Positions 53,008-62,579 of a DNA stretch of 64,000 nucleotides are shown piece after piece. The notes below the pieces were generated by a model. It had not been told where the DNA came from, ran no database searches, and saw only the letters and a list, made by a program, of their open reading frames with translations. The stretch is taken from positions 1,240,001 to 1,304,000 of the forward strand of contig NZ_AFOY02000015.1 of assembly GCF_000217955.3 (NCBI RefSeq), written 5' to 3'. This DNA comes from Pseudomonas fluorescens HK44. GTDB lineage: Bacteria; Pseudomonadota; Gammaproteobacteria; Pseudomonadales; Pseudomonadaceae. The translations under genes and the position numbers were made by a program. Positions within the stretch are counted from its first letter, which is position 1. Each line of letters starts with the position of its first letter.

Positions 53008-53148
53008 ATCAAGCGCCAGTTTGGTTATACGAAAGTGCGCTTTCGTGGTTTGTCGAAAAACATCGCGCAGCAAACAACCTTGTTCGCTTTGTCGAACTTG
53101 TGGATGGTGCGAAAACGGTTGATGGGTATGGGCGAGGTGCGTCTGTAA
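53008..53148 (+). pseudogene. IS5-family transposase C-terminal fragment
   Basis: The frame carries IKRQFGYTKVRFRGLSKNIAQ and LFALSNLWMVRKRLMGMGEVRL, the last 47 residues of the transposase seen intact at 6124-7101, followed by that element's 3' non-coding end to 53293. The rest was replaced by IS21 sequence. Confidence 0.85.
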
Positions 53149-53496
53149 TGCGGGTCAATGGCCCTGAAACAGCGCGATTAGAGGAAAGAACCGTGAGTTA
53201 AGGACAAGAAAGGTCTGATTTTCGACCGACTTATGATTTTTTGAGCCTCAAGTAGTGAGGGCATCAAAAATCGGTGGGTACTTCAGACCTTCCTTAACGC
53301 CAAGAGCCGCTTATTGACAAAAATGACCTTCGCTGGTAAAAGTGGAGGTCTTGCGTTTTTTGGTGCAAACGCTAATTGCATTTGCTTTAAAAACTGCGGA
53401 CAGTAGGCTGGTCGCTGTTGCAGCTTAATATACAGGATTAAAACTTCAGCAACAGGCAAAAAGTTACACGATTTACGAATTGGTATAGGTGCCAAA

Positions 53497-54306
53497 ATGA
53501 AAGGATCGGTCGACTTTGTCGCCTCAAGGTTTATTGACGGAATAGGTCAGCGAAACTTTCCAGAAATAGCCATTGAGGCAATAAACAATATCGTGCCTTT
53601 CGAACTATCCTCTATATTCTTGTACGATGGAAAAAAACCACCAACCTACATATCGCCAGCATCCTCCCAAAAAGGGAGTGTCGACTGTAAGAACTACTTG
53701 AAAACCTTTCATTATAACCCAATTTATCAGCATCATATACACGGCCTGAAAAGCGGAATATATTTGATGCGCGACTTAGCAAAGTCAAATTTTATTAAGC
53801 GTCCCACTCTCGACAACAATGATCTCTCACTTAGCTCCGTTGAAGAAATTGGCTATTTGACAAATGGATGGCCTTGCAACCTTACTGAGCTTAATATCGC
53901 CATAAATATCTCTGTAGGAACCACGCTTCAAGTGTGCTTTTATAGAGAACGCAATAAGCTTTTTTCAAAAAAAGAAGTATCCGATTTAAATAAAATTAGG
54001 CTTTGCATTTTGGCTTCTTTTAAAAAGTTTTATGAGTCATATAAAGATGAGTTTGGTGTTTCACCTCAACTTAACCCGTGGGAGTCTGCATTAAACATCA
54101 TCGATGGTGGTATCTTATCATCAAGGGAACGTCAGGTTGTCGAACTAATTGCACAGGGAAAAAGTGCGGGGCATATTTCCGGTGCACTTAAAATCGGGCG
54201 TGAAACAATAAAAACCCATAGGAAAAACGCCTATCAAAAACTAGGCGTAACTTCGTGCGCCGAGTTATATTTTTTGATTTCCAGAGCATTGGTATTTTCA
54301 AAGTAA
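53497..54306 (+). CDS. LuxR-type transcriptional regulator
   Basis: A 269-residue regulator with a C-terminal LuxR helix-turn-helix: ILSSRERQVVELIAQGKSAGHISGALKIGRETIKTHRKNAYQKLGV (about residues 206-252). The N-terminal 190 residues (FVASRFIDGIGQRNFPEIAIEAINNIVPFELSSIFLYDG) look GAF-like rather than autoinducer-binding, and no phosphoacceptor receiver domain is evident. AGGTG precedes the ATG. The gene is distinctly AT-rich with codons unlike the flanking DNA, and lies between IS5 remnants, so horizontal acquisition is likely. No target gene is obvious nearby. Confidence 0.82.
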   Translation: MKGSVDFVASRFIDGIGQRNFPEIAIEAINNIVPFELSSIFLYDGKKPPTYISPASSQKGSVDCKNYLKTFHYNPIYQHHIHGLKSGIYLMRDLAKSNFIKRPTLDNNDLSLSSVEEIGYLTNGWPCNLTELNIAINISVGTTLQVCFYRERNKLFSKKEVSDLNKIRLCILASFKKFYESYKDEFGVSPQLNPWESALNIIDGGILSSRERQVVELIAQGKSAGHISGALKIGRETIKTHRKNAYQKLGVTSCAELYFLISRALVFSK

Positions 54307-54349
54307 CATGTTTTTTGCCGGTCGTGATAAGAATGGTCGCGGTAGGGAA

Positions 54350-54581
54350 GGTCTAAAGTACCCACCGATTGTTGATGCCTTCTCTGCGTGAGGTTCAAAA
54401 AACGCTGATTCGGTCGAAAAGCAGACCTTTCCACTCTTTAATTCATGATTTTTCCTCTAATCGCGCTGTTTCAGGGCGATTAGCCCGCATTACAGGCGCA
54501 CCTCTCCTGCATTCAACAATCGCTTTCGCACCATCCACGAGTTCGACAAGGCGAACAACGTTGTCTGTTGAGCGATGTTTT
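54350..54581 (-). mobile_element. IS5-family 3' end fragment
   Basis: The 3' end GGAAGGTCTAAAGTACCCAC starts at 54350 and the sequence follows the 3' part of the element at 5980 (through the coding end CGAACTCGTGGATGGTGCG) to about 54581, where IS66-related sequence begins. Orientation is as in the intact copy. Confidence 0.82.
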
Positions 54582-54665
54582 GTAACCGCTCCACGAACCC
54601 CACATTCAAAGCCGCGATTTGATGCCTGATGCTGTGCTCCCGATCTCTTTCAGAAGCCAGCGGCC

Positions 54666-55022
54666 ATGATGCGTCCCGATGCCAAAGTTGAAAAAGTGTA
54701 CCTCTACCCTAAACCCGTAGACTTTCGAAAATCCATCGACGGCCTAGCCGCACTGGTGGAGCTGGATATCAAAGTGGCGGTGTTCGATCCGGTGCTTTTC
54801 GTCTTTATCAACAAACCCCGCAATCGGGTGAAGATTTTGTATTGGGAACGCAACGGCTTTTGCCTTTGGCTCAAACGCCTTGAATCCGAACGCTTCAAAA
54901 CATCGCCTGACCACACCGACGAAGCCATCGTGCTGACAGTCCAGGAGCTGAACTGGCTGCTCGATGGTTTTGATCTGTGGCGCAACCGTCCACATCAGGT
55001 TTTGACACCTCGATTTGCCAGC
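54666..55022 (+). pseudogene. tnpB: IS66-family TnpB, C-terminally truncated
   Basis: The frame reads MMRPDAKVEKVYLYPKPVDFRKSIDGLAAL, FVFINKPRNRVKILYWERNGFCLWLKRLE and LTVQELNWLLDGFDLWRNRPHQVLTPRF, the whole body of the IS66 accessory protein TnpB. The last residue or two are replaced because the sequence switches near 55022 into an IS630 remnant; the frame stays open to 55058. tnpA and tnpC are absent. Confidence 0.85.
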
Positions 55023-55900
55023 TTGAAGCCGTGGATGCTTTCTCAAGCCACTGCTTGAATCACGCGGGAGTCTTTGTGAGTCGAGCCTGTTGTCCAGGAT
55101 CACATGCAGATCCATTTCGGCCCGGTGGTACTGCGGTCGATCTGTTGCAGGAAGGCCAGAAAACTCCTTGGCCGATGACGCTGGGTAATCCGCCCGATCA
55201 CCTTGCCCGTCAAAATGTCAAAAGCCGCGTACAGGCTCGCCGTCCCGTGGCGTTTGTAATCGTGGGTTCGACGCTCGATCTGCCCCGGACGTAGCGGCAA
55301 CATCGGCTGTGTGCGATCCAGTGCCTGGATCTGGGTTTTCTCGTCAACCGACAGCACCAGCGCGTTATCCGGTGGGTTCAGGTAGAGCCCGACCACATCG
55401 ACCACCTTGTCGGCAAAGAGAGGATCGTTACTGATTTTGAACGTCTTCAGCCGGTGCGGCTTGAGGTCGGAAGCGGCCCAGACTTGTCGAACCTGCCACG
55501 TGCTGACCTGCGCATATTTGGCCATCAGGCGAACACTCCAGTGTGTTGCCTCATGAGGGACACGCTGAGTGGTTAACGTCAGGATGTCGTTGAATTTGGC
55601 CGCACTGAGCTTGCGCGGCTGGCCGCTACGCGGCAAATCGTTCAATCCCTCAAGCCCTGCCTCCTGATAGCGTTTGCGCCATTTAAAAATCACGGAGGCC
55701 GATACTTGCATCTGCTTAGCGACGGTATTGGGTGTGAGCCCATCCGCCAAGAGAAGCAGTATTCTGGCGCGTTGTGCGAGGTTCTGCGCCAATGACCCCA
55801 TCCGCAACCAGCTTTGCAGGGTGACGAGGTCGGAAGGTGTTAAAGCAAAGGGAGCAGCGGGACGGGCCATTTGTGCAATCAGTCCATGACGTTGGGCCAT
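55022..55900 (-). pseudogene. IS630-family transposase, 3'-truncated and frameshifted
   Basis: The main frame (55900 down to 55100) gives the N-terminal helix-turn-helix part (ADGLTPNTVAKQMQVSASVIFKWRKRY) and the first DDE motifs (ALVLSVDEKTQIQALDR, HGTASLYAAFDILTGKVIG). Near 55128 a frameshift replaces the DLHVILDN segment, which is still readable in another frame, and homology ends at about 55022 against IS66 tnpB. The left end CTAGTTCGACTATCCAT lies near 55936. It is the most complete IS630 copy here but not functional. Confidence 0.87.
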
Positions 55901-56050
55901 CAGTTTAGCGTCGTTTAAATGGATAGTCGAACTAGCCGCTCAGAACACTAGATGCACGCTGTCATTCACCTCCCACAATCTGTGCTCAATTGCTGAGTGA
56001 GTTGCTCGGCAACCGTTTAGTCTTCAGAAAGACGACTTGTTGGGAAGTAG

Positions 56051-56194
56051 CATCGTTTGGAGTTGAGGCAATTTCGCTATTTCGTAAAGATTGTAGAACA
56101 TGGCAATCTCGGTCGTGCTGCGCTTGAACATGAAGTTGGCGTGCCTGCTCTTAGTCAGCAAATCACTAAGGTGGAAAGCGAACAAATAAAATAG
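56051..56194 (+). pseudogene. LysR-family N-terminal fragment
   Basis: In one frame the sequence reads LELRQFRYFVKIVEHGNLGRAALEHEVGVPALSQQITKVESE before a stop at 56192, the helix-turn-helix start of a LysR regulator. The start codon and the rest of the protein are missing. It may once have regulated the adjacent porin/hydantoinase genes. Confidence 0.65.
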
Positions 56195-56407
56195 GGATAT
56201 CCGCATCAAGCCCTTTAGAAAAGTTAAATACCCCGTTTCAAAAGCCACCTTTTGGCGCTTCACTCGGCACGATATTCACTCAGCTGATGGGCTTGCAACA
56301 TGAGGCTACTACTTAAATTCAATAACCGTGTTGCACTCAGCTCCTGCAACCGCCCATCAATGGCTCAGCGCGTCATCAACTTTAGTTGCCGTCGGCTACG
56401 GCTGGCG

Positions 56408-57820
56408 CTAAAAGGCGTATTCCATAGCAAGGCGGTTTTGCCAGTAATTTTTTTCCTGGCCTGGCTGGTTTTGCAAGGCAATGAATTCAGTGATGCTCCA
56501 GCCCTTGAGGTTTCCGCCAAACTTGTAAACGGCGAACGCAAGGTATTCCGACTGATTGATGCTGGCTGCACTTTCACTGGGTTTGAGGTCCATGAACGAG
56601 TAGCGTGCGCCAATGAACACGTCTTCGCGTAAGGCACCATTGATATCGAATGCATACGCATTCCCCGCCCCCAGGTCTTGGGTCGTGGTCAGGAACGGTT
56701 GGGCAAATAACGGACCTGAACTGACGCCATGAGCGTAGGGCGTTACTAGCGCGCCATTGAGGTAGGAGTTTTTGTCTGGCTCGATGCGGTCGTAGCCGAG
56801 GCTGGTGGTCAGAGAATTATGCTTTACGCCCAATTGCACACCATAAACCCTACTATGCACTTCACTGAGCAATTCACGACCTTCATTGTTTTCTCGAACG
56901 ATCTGTGTCCCGATAAAGGGCTTGAAATCGCCTTCGCGCTTGCTCAGTTGCGCTTCCAGGTAGGTCATCCTGGCATAGTCGTCGTAGTCAAACTGCCAGG
57001 CTTTGGCGTTGAGCTGTACCGGACCTAGGTCTAGGCTGCGGGCGCCGCCGATTCCCCAAAATCCGTCGGTTTCCTCATCGTCGATTCCTGAGAAAGCGTC
57101 AAATCCGGCGTTGTAGGTGGTCTGTTTCTTGAATGAGTTGTCAATATACGACTTGAAGCGATACATGCGCATCGCTGAAAGGTAGTTCGCGTCATCGCCG
57201 TAGTGCACTGAAACGCCCTGGAACAGTTGGGGTGCCATGCGCCAGTCATACATTGAGGCGTAGGGCACATCGATCTCCTGGTTGCCAGCGGTGATCTTGA
57301 ATTGGTCGTGCTCCCATTGAAGATAAGCTTCGCCCATTGCAGTGATATTGGGCCCAAGGTCTCGGTCGCGTTCGGCGGGATCATCGGAATGGGCGATTCC
57401 GCGTTGTACATAAGCACTGACACCCGCGCTGAAGCCGTCGTAGGCGGCGGTTTTGAAACCCAGTTTGCCGCCGTAACTCAATGTATCCTGGGTCAGCCCT
57501 TTGTTAAAAAAGGCATTATGCCCGGAGAAGTAGATGGTGCGAAAGTTGCCGTTAATACTGCCCTTGCTGAATATTTCTGCTACCGATGAGGCATCGCTAC
57601 TCTGCGATGTAGTTTGTTCGTCATTCAGCCGCGACAGACTTTGATGTTGTACCGGTTCGCCGAGGGTTTCCGGTTGTAGTGCCGCCGTATTCAATACGTC
57701 CGCATCCTGCCCTACAGTTGATGTTTCAGCCCAAGCGAAACCAGGCACGGCGATGGCCATGACGATAAGTAGATCCCGTGGGCGTAAGCTTAAGTTGAGT
57801 TCAGTATTGTCTCTATTCAT
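56408..57820 (-). CDS. OprD-family outer membrane porin
   Basis: A 470-residue beta-barrel protein with a signal peptide (PGFAWAETS). After an unusually long Ser/Thr/Gln-rich N-terminal segment (about residues 35-80) it has SINGNFRTIYFSGHNAF, GFKTAAYDGFSAGVSAYVQRGI and ITAGNQEIDVPYASMYDWRMAPQLFQGVSVHY, and ends with an aromatic residue (RLAMEYAF) as required for barrel insertion. OprD-type channels pass amino acids and small carboxylates. It lies downstream of the hydantoinase genes on the same strand across a 405-base gap, so it may serve their substrate. Confidence 0.83.
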   Translation of the reverse strand: MNRDNTELNLSLRPRDLLIVMAIAVPGFAWAETSTVGQDADVLNTAALQPETLGEPVQHQSLSRLNDEQTTSQSSDASSVAEIFSKGSINGNFRTIYFSGHNAFFNKGLTQDTLSYGGKLGFKTAAYDGFSAGVSAYVQRGIAHSDDPAERDRDLGPNITAMGEAYLQWEHDQFKITAGNQEIDVPYASMYDWRMAPQLFQGVSVHYGDDANYLSAMRMYRFKSYIDNSFKKQTTYNAGFDAFSGIDDEETDGFWGIGGARSLDLGPVQLNAKAWQFDYDDYARMTYLEAQLSKREGDFKPFIGTQIVRENNEGRELLSEVHSRVYGVQLGVKHNSLTTSLGYDRIEPDKNSYLNGALVTPYAHGVSSGPLFAQPFLTTTQDLGAGNAYAFDINGALREDVFIGARYSFMDLKPSESAASINQSEYLAFAVYKFGGNLKGWSITEFIALQNQPGQEKNYWQNRLAMEYAF

Positions 57821-58225
57821 TGCCGCTCTTCTTCGATAGGGTGCTGTCCTTCAAAGTCGCGACATCGAAGGCGCGCTTATAAAGAGCGCCTTGGACATTA
57901 ATCGCTACTCCCGGGACAAACATTGTTATATGGATGAGTGGGCAGTACTGACGAAAGCAAAGTTGAATCACTGAGTTGGCGGTCTGGGACGACGGCACTC
58001 AGTGCATTTTTTTATTATGAGAGCGTGTAAGTACACGTTATATCTGGATGACATCGTTCGACCGGGTAGCCGTTCTTCTTAATCCTTAAATGCCCAGGAA
58101 ACAGTTGCCGGGGTCGCCACTGGCAGCGCGCCCCCCGACTTCTTTTCGAAAGATGCCTGTTCGTCCGCAGGATCGGCGAGAGTCATCTCGCGTCGATCCT
58201 CTTGGCCTTCCCTTAAGCCGGGCAG
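57821..58225. other. Porin leader region
   Basis: A 405-base gap between hyuB and the porin gene with no supported gene. It holds the porin promoter region and the inverted repeat annotated at 57868-57892. Confidence 0.45.
57868..57892. promoter_or_regulatory. Inverted repeat upstream of the porin
   Basis: AAGGCGC and GCGCCTT form a 7-bp inverted repeat around 11 bases including TATAAA, 48 bases before the porin start. It could be an operator or a leader hairpin. Confidence 0.35.
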
Positions 58226-59995
58226 TCAGCTTGAATGAGCGAGCAACTGAGCACGCCGCTCGATCGTGGCCTGGACGTCTAGCTGTACGCGCTCATTGAG
58301 GATGACCCCATAGACGTCACGTGCATGTTCAATCGTGCAGAAGTCATCCAGCACATCCTCGCGAACCTGTTCGGCACTGCGCTCCAACGGGTTGCCATAG
58401 CCGCCGCCGCAGGGCGAGTAATACGCCATGACGTCGCCTGCGCGTGAAGCATGTCCTGAGAATTTGGAGGGCATCTGCACGATCTCTCCAGGGCGCGCAG
58501 CATTGTAGATTTCGGTCTTGCCGACAACGCCGTCAGTACCACCGAAAATCCCCCATGGCACATCGTAATGGCGTTCGCTTTCGTGGGTTATGAAACCTGG
58601 CGTCAACACCCGCTGTGCCTTGACCACGCCAATGCCACCACGGTATTTACCGGCGCCGGGCATGACGTCATCGCGCAACTCATAGCGATCGCAGATCATG
58701 GGCAAATGCATGCCCAGGTCCTCAATGGGGTTGTTGCGAGTGTTGGCCATGAGGTTATCGATCGCATCGGGACCGTCAGATTTTGGCCGACCGCCATACG
58801 CCCCTTCATTGACCTCGAGAAAGACCCAGTAATCGCCATCAGGCTTTATCCCGGAGTAGGCTGCGAAGGAAATCGACGCCGAGCTGCCAGCGATGATTCG
58901 CTCTGGCAAAACCGGTGACAATGCCTTGATGATCAGATCGATCATCCGATTGCATTGAGTAAAGCGCGCCTCGGCCGCTGCCGGAAAGATCGGATTGAAG
59001 ATCGAGCCTTCGGGTGCAACCACACTGATCGGTCGGAACGACCCTTCGTTCGACGGCACCGGACTTTCCATCGTATAGGCATCGAGCAGAATCTTGCGAA
59101 AAGCTGCATAGGCAGCCACCTTGCATGACCCTTCAAAAGGGACGTTGTAGGCCGTTGGCGTCTGGGGGGCCGAACCGGTGAGGTCGACAATCAGCGAGTC
59201 GCCCTGCACCTTGACCGTCACGACTATTGGCAAGCGCTCATCACGATTGCGACCATCATCGTCAAGGTAACCTTCGGCCCGGTATTCGCCATCGGGAATC
59301 TCCGAAATCTTCTGGCGCATGATGGCTTCGGAGTAATCGATCAACTGATTGACCGCGCTGAAGCAGAAGTCTTTACCGTAACGCTCCAACAGTTCCTTGA
59401 AGCGTTTTACCCCCAGCTGTGCCGAAGCGACCTGGGCTTCGATATCGCGTACCAGCTGTGTTGACGCGCGGCTGTTGTACTTGAACATTTGTACGAGCGC
59501 TTCATTACGCACTCCCTTCTCATAGAACTTCAGGCCGGCCATCAGCATCCCCTCGGCATACACGTCACCGACATCGATGATCAGACCGGGGGTGGCGGCA
59601 CCGATATCGATGTGGTGCGCGGTATTGCCGGAGAAGCCGACCAGTTCGCCTTCATAGAAAATAGGGATGATGATCGCCAGATCCGGGCTATGGCTTGAGC
59701 CATGGTATGGGTGGTTGTGGATGACCACGTCTCCCTCATGCCACGCACCACCTTGCAGTGTGTTCTCGATACCACGCAAGTAAGCCGGAATCGAGCCGAT
59801 GTGCATCGGCGTGGATTCGGACTCGCAGATCGTCTGGAAGCGCGTATCGAACAAGCCGGCCCCCATGTCCTGAGACTCACGGATGATCGAGGAAAAGGAC
59901 ATTCTATAGAGCACGTGTCCCATCTCTTCGGCAATGGTCTTCAAGGCGCCGTTGATAACTTGCAGGGTTATCGGATCGACCTTTTGCTGATTCAT
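58226..59995 (-). CDS. hyuB: Hydantoinase/oxoprolinase subunit B
   Basis: A 589-residue protein of the HyuB family. Conserved segments are DPITLQVINGALKTIAEEMGHVLYRMSFSSIIRESQDMGAGLF, GDVVIHNHPYHGSSHSPDLAIIIPIFY, FSGNTAHHIDIGAATPG (probable metal-site His residues) and DVMAYYSPCGGGYGNPLERS. HyuA/HyuB pairs hydrolyse cyclic amides (hydantoins, 5-oxoproline, N-methylhydantoin), usually with ATP. It starts 16 bases after the hyuA stop codon, giving a two-gene operon. Confidence 0.92.
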   Translation of the reverse strand: MNQQKVDPITLQVINGALKTIAEEMGHVLYRMSFSSIIRESQDMGAGLFDTRFQTICESESTPMHIGSIPAYLRGIENTLQGGAWHEGDVVIHNHPYHGSSHSPDLAIIIPIFYEGELVGFSGNTAHHIDIGAATPGLIIDVGDVYAEGMLMAGLKFYEKGVRNEALVQMFKYNSRASTQLVRDIEAQVASAQLGVKRFKELLERYGKDFCFSAVNQLIDYSEAIMRQKISEIPDGEYRAEGYLDDDGRNRDERLPIVVTVKVQGDSLIVDLTGSAPQTPTAYNVPFEGSCKVAAYAAFRKILLDAYTMESPVPSNEGSFRPISVVAPEGSIFNPIFPAAAEARFTQCNRMIDLIIKALSPVLPERIIAGSSASISFAAYSGIKPDGDYWVFLEVNEGAYGGRPKSDGPDAIDNLMANTRNNPIEDLGMHLPMICDRYELRDDVMPGAGKYRGGIGVVKAQRVLTPGFITHESERHYDVPWGIFGGTDGVVGKTEIYNAARPGEIVQMPSKFSGHASRAGDVMAYYSPCGGGYGNPLERSAEQVREDVLDDFCTIEHARDVYGVILNERVQLDVQATIERRAQLLAHSS

Positions 59996-60011
59996 GTGAT
60001 CAACCTCCGGG

Positions 60012-62102
60012 TTAAATGCGGGAAATAATCAAGTTGCCGTACTGCGTCACTCGACCTACCCACCCCGGCGGCACCAAGGAAGTTGAGTCATGCTGCATCA
60101 GCATCGCCGGGCCTTCGACGTATTGCCCTGCACGCAGTTTGCTGCGGTCATAACGCGGCGTCGGTAACATCTCGCCGTTATCGAAATAAGTTGGGCGCTC
60201 GTAAAGGAAGGCTTTCTGGCTGTCGCCATCCTGAGCGGCTTGCAATGGCTGCCAGGCCAACTTTTCCGACTTCGAATTTCCGATAACCCGCAGGCTGACA
60301 ACCTCCACGGCAGCATCGCCGAAACAGTAGCCATAGTCCTTTTCATGGGCGCGATGGAAGTCCGCCATGATCTGCTCAATGACATCGCGGTTGATGGGCC
60401 CTTCGGGCACTTGTGCACGCAACTCGAAACCTTGGCCGTCGTAACGACATTCGGCAATTTTGCTCACCCGCATGTTGTCTTCGCTGACGCCGTCATTGCG
60501 CAGCTGTTGGCGAATTTCCTCCTCCATGCCGAGCAACGCCTGCTCAAGGCGCAGCATGTTGGCGTCGTTGGCCTGGTTAAGGTTGAAAAGCAGCGAACGC
60601 AACGCTTCGTATTGCAAATCGGTGGTCAGCAAACCTGCCGCTGCGGTGATACCCGGTGCGGGTGGAATCAACACTGACTTGGCATTGACCTCATCGGCCA
60701 GTGCTGGGCCATGCACCGGGCCAGCGCCGCCGAAAGGCATCAGCACAAAATCACGGGGATCAATGCCGCGGGCCACCGAGTTAGATCGGATCGCCAGCGC
60801 CATGTTGTTATTCACGATTTTCAAAATACCCAGCGCGGCTTGGTGCACACTCATGCCCAATGGTTTAGCAATATTGTCCTCGATGGCCTTGAAAGAGAGC
60901 TGCGGATCGATCTTAAGGTCGCCACCCAGCATCTGATCGGGGTCAAGACGACCCAAAACGATATTGGCGTCCGTTACGGTCGGCTCCTGGCCTCCACGGT
61001 TGTAACAGGCTGGCCCCGGGGTCGACCCCGCCGAACGCGGACCGACTTGAAAGCCGCCGGCCGCATCGATGAAGGCCACTGACCCGCCACCGGCCCCGAT
61101 AGTGATCAAGTCAATCATCGGCACCAGCACCGGGTGACCGGAGACATAGGAATCACGAGGATTCATGATCTTGATCTGGCCATCGACCAGCGTCGAAATA
61201 TCGGCTGAAGTGCCGCCGATATCGACGGTAATGATGTTGCGCTCGCCATCGAGTTCGGCGAAATAGTGGCCTCCCATGACCCCTCCCGCAGGGCCGGACA
61301 TGAGGATACTGACCGGTCGTTCGCAGCAGCTTTCGACAGTGGCCACCCCGCCGTTCGATTGCATGATGCGCAGTTCCGCATTGATGCCGTTATCACGCAG
61401 TTGAGTCGAGAGATGCGTCAGATAGTGTGAGGTACGAGGGCCCACATAGGCGTTCATCGCCGTGGTAGAGAAGCGCTCGTATTCACGCATCACGTCGACC
61501 ACTTCGCATGAACAGCATACATATGCCTCAGGCATGACCTCCTTGACGATCGCCTTGGCGCGCAGTTCATGTTCGCGATTGAGGAACGAATACATGAAGC
61601 CGATGATGACAGCCTCGATACCCCGCGACTTCAGTGTCAGCGCGGCCTGACGAACCTCTGCCTCATCCAGTACGGTTTCGACCTGGCCGTGCGGTGGGAG
61701 TACTCGCTCATTGATGGCAATGCGGTTACGCCGGCGTACCAGCGGAGCACTTTGCCAAGGCACATCGAAATGCAGGGAGAAGTTGTGGGGGCGCTTGTGT
61801 CGGCCAATGTGCAGAATGTCGCGAAAGCCCTTGGTGGTGAGCATGCCCACGTCGGCACCGTTATGTTCAATCGAAATGTTGGTGGCTACAGTGGTGCCGT
61901 GCACGATGAGTTGAACTTCATCGGTGCTGATCCCGGCCTTGGCGCATAACTCAAGAATCCCTCGCATGACCGCGATCGATTGATCCTCAATCGTCGTAGG
62001 GACCTTGTGCGAAAAAACATGCCTGCCGATTGAGTCTTGTTCTGTGGTTTCCAGAATCAAGTCTGTGTTTGTACCACCGACGTCTACGCCAATGCGTGCC
62101 AT
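60012..62102 (-). CDS. hyuA: Hydantoinase/oxoprolinase subunit A
   Basis: A 696-residue protein of the HyuA family starting at 62102 (MARIGVDVGGTNTD) after AGGAG; the frame is open 15 codons more. The N-terminal actin-like ATPase motif GVDVGGTNTDLIL, QLIVHGTTVATNISIEHNGADVGMLTTKGFRD, IITVDIGGTSADISTLVDG and FGGAGPVHGPALADEV are conserved. It should bind ATP and activate the cyclic amide while HyuB supplies the other half of the active site. The NCS1 permease upstream on the same strand likely brings in the substrate. Confidence 0.93.
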   Translation of the reverse strand: MARIGVDVGGTNTDLILETTEQDSIGRHVFSHKVPTTIEDQSIAVMRGILELCAKAGISTDEVQLIVHGTTVATNISIEHNGADVGMLTTKGFRDILHIGRHKRPHNFSLHFDVPWQSAPLVRRRNRIAINERVLPPHGQVETVLDEAEVRQAALTLKSRGIEAVIIGFMYSFLNREHELRAKAIVKEVMPEAYVCCSCEVVDVMREYERFSTTAMNAYVGPRTSHYLTHLSTQLRDNGINAELRIMQSNGGVATVESCCERPVSILMSGPAGGVMGGHYFAELDGERNIITVDIGGTSADISTLVDGQIKIMNPRDSYVSGHPVLVPMIDLITIGAGGGSVAFIDAAGGFQVGPRSAGSTPGPACYNRGGQEPTVTDANIVLGRLDPDQMLGGDLKIDPQLSFKAIEDNIAKPLGMSVHQAALGILKIVNNNMALAIRSNSVARGIDPRDFVLMPFGGAGPVHGPALADEVNAKSVLIPPAPGITAAAGLLTTDLQYEALRSLLFNLNQANDANMLRLEQALLGMEEEIRQQLRNDGVSEDNMRVSKIAECRYDGQGFELRAQVPEGPINRDVIEQIMADFHRAHEKDYGYCFGDAAVEVVSLRVIGNSKSEKLAWQPLQAAQDGDSQKAFLYERPTYFDNGEMLPTPRYDRSKLRAGQYVEGPAMLMQHDSTSLVPPGWVGRVTQYGNLIISRI

Positions 62103-62147
62103 CTCGTGACTCTCCTGCGCTAAAGCGAGATAACTCGAATTGAACAC

Positions 62148-62579
62148 CCGAGCCTGCTCACAAGTTAATTATCTATATTTGTAATTTTTATACCCGAACA
62201 ACAGCTTGATATTTGACGACTCTCAACTTCGACAGCTGCTCGATGAGATCACAATGCTTGCTCACCCCACGAAAAGCCATTTACCAAGGCCGTGCAAAAC
62301 AGCTGCCGTTCCGGGCCTGACCGCATAATTATGTTTCTATCTCACGACACTTCAGATCCTGAGAAAAACAATAGAGCAATCGTTGATACACTTCTAATAC
62401 ATTTTTCACCCGCATTCGTACATTAATCCGCATCAGTTTTTTGCACTAAATTAACGCCCTTTTCAGCCGACGCCTGATGATAGTGCGGCTCACCCGCTCT
62501 ATCTCGGGGCGCTCTACTTCCATGTCACGGCGCGCAGTTCAGCAACGAAGATAGTCAGCGACGGCTGTATCGCGCGGTT
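62148..62579. other. Regulatory gap between permease and hyuA
   Basis: About 430 bases with an AT-rich segment near the hyuA start (TTAATTATCTATATTTGTAA at 62165-62184), suggesting that hyuAB have their own promoter. No gene, terminator with T-run or clear operator was recognised. Confidence 0.4.

Larger units (their letters stand above)
52189..53293 (+). mobile_element. Composite with two inverted IS5 3' ends around an IS21 fragment
   Basis: Both ends are the same IS5 3' end in opposite orientation: GGAAGGTCTGAAGTACCCAC at 52189 and its complement ending at 53293, identical over the first 33 bases. TTAA flanks both sides (52185-52188 and 53294-53297). Inside are a truncated istB, IS21-type terminal repeats (TGGCCGGATG four times at 52935-53000) and the last 50 codons of an IS5 transposase. 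A normal IS5 has two different ends, so this is a rearranged unit. Confidence 0.7.

Noticed and set aside
62148..62579. Sigma-54 promoter upstream of hyuA
   Set aside because: The nearest match (TTGCAC...TTGG) lacks the required GG and GC dinucleotides at correct spacing.
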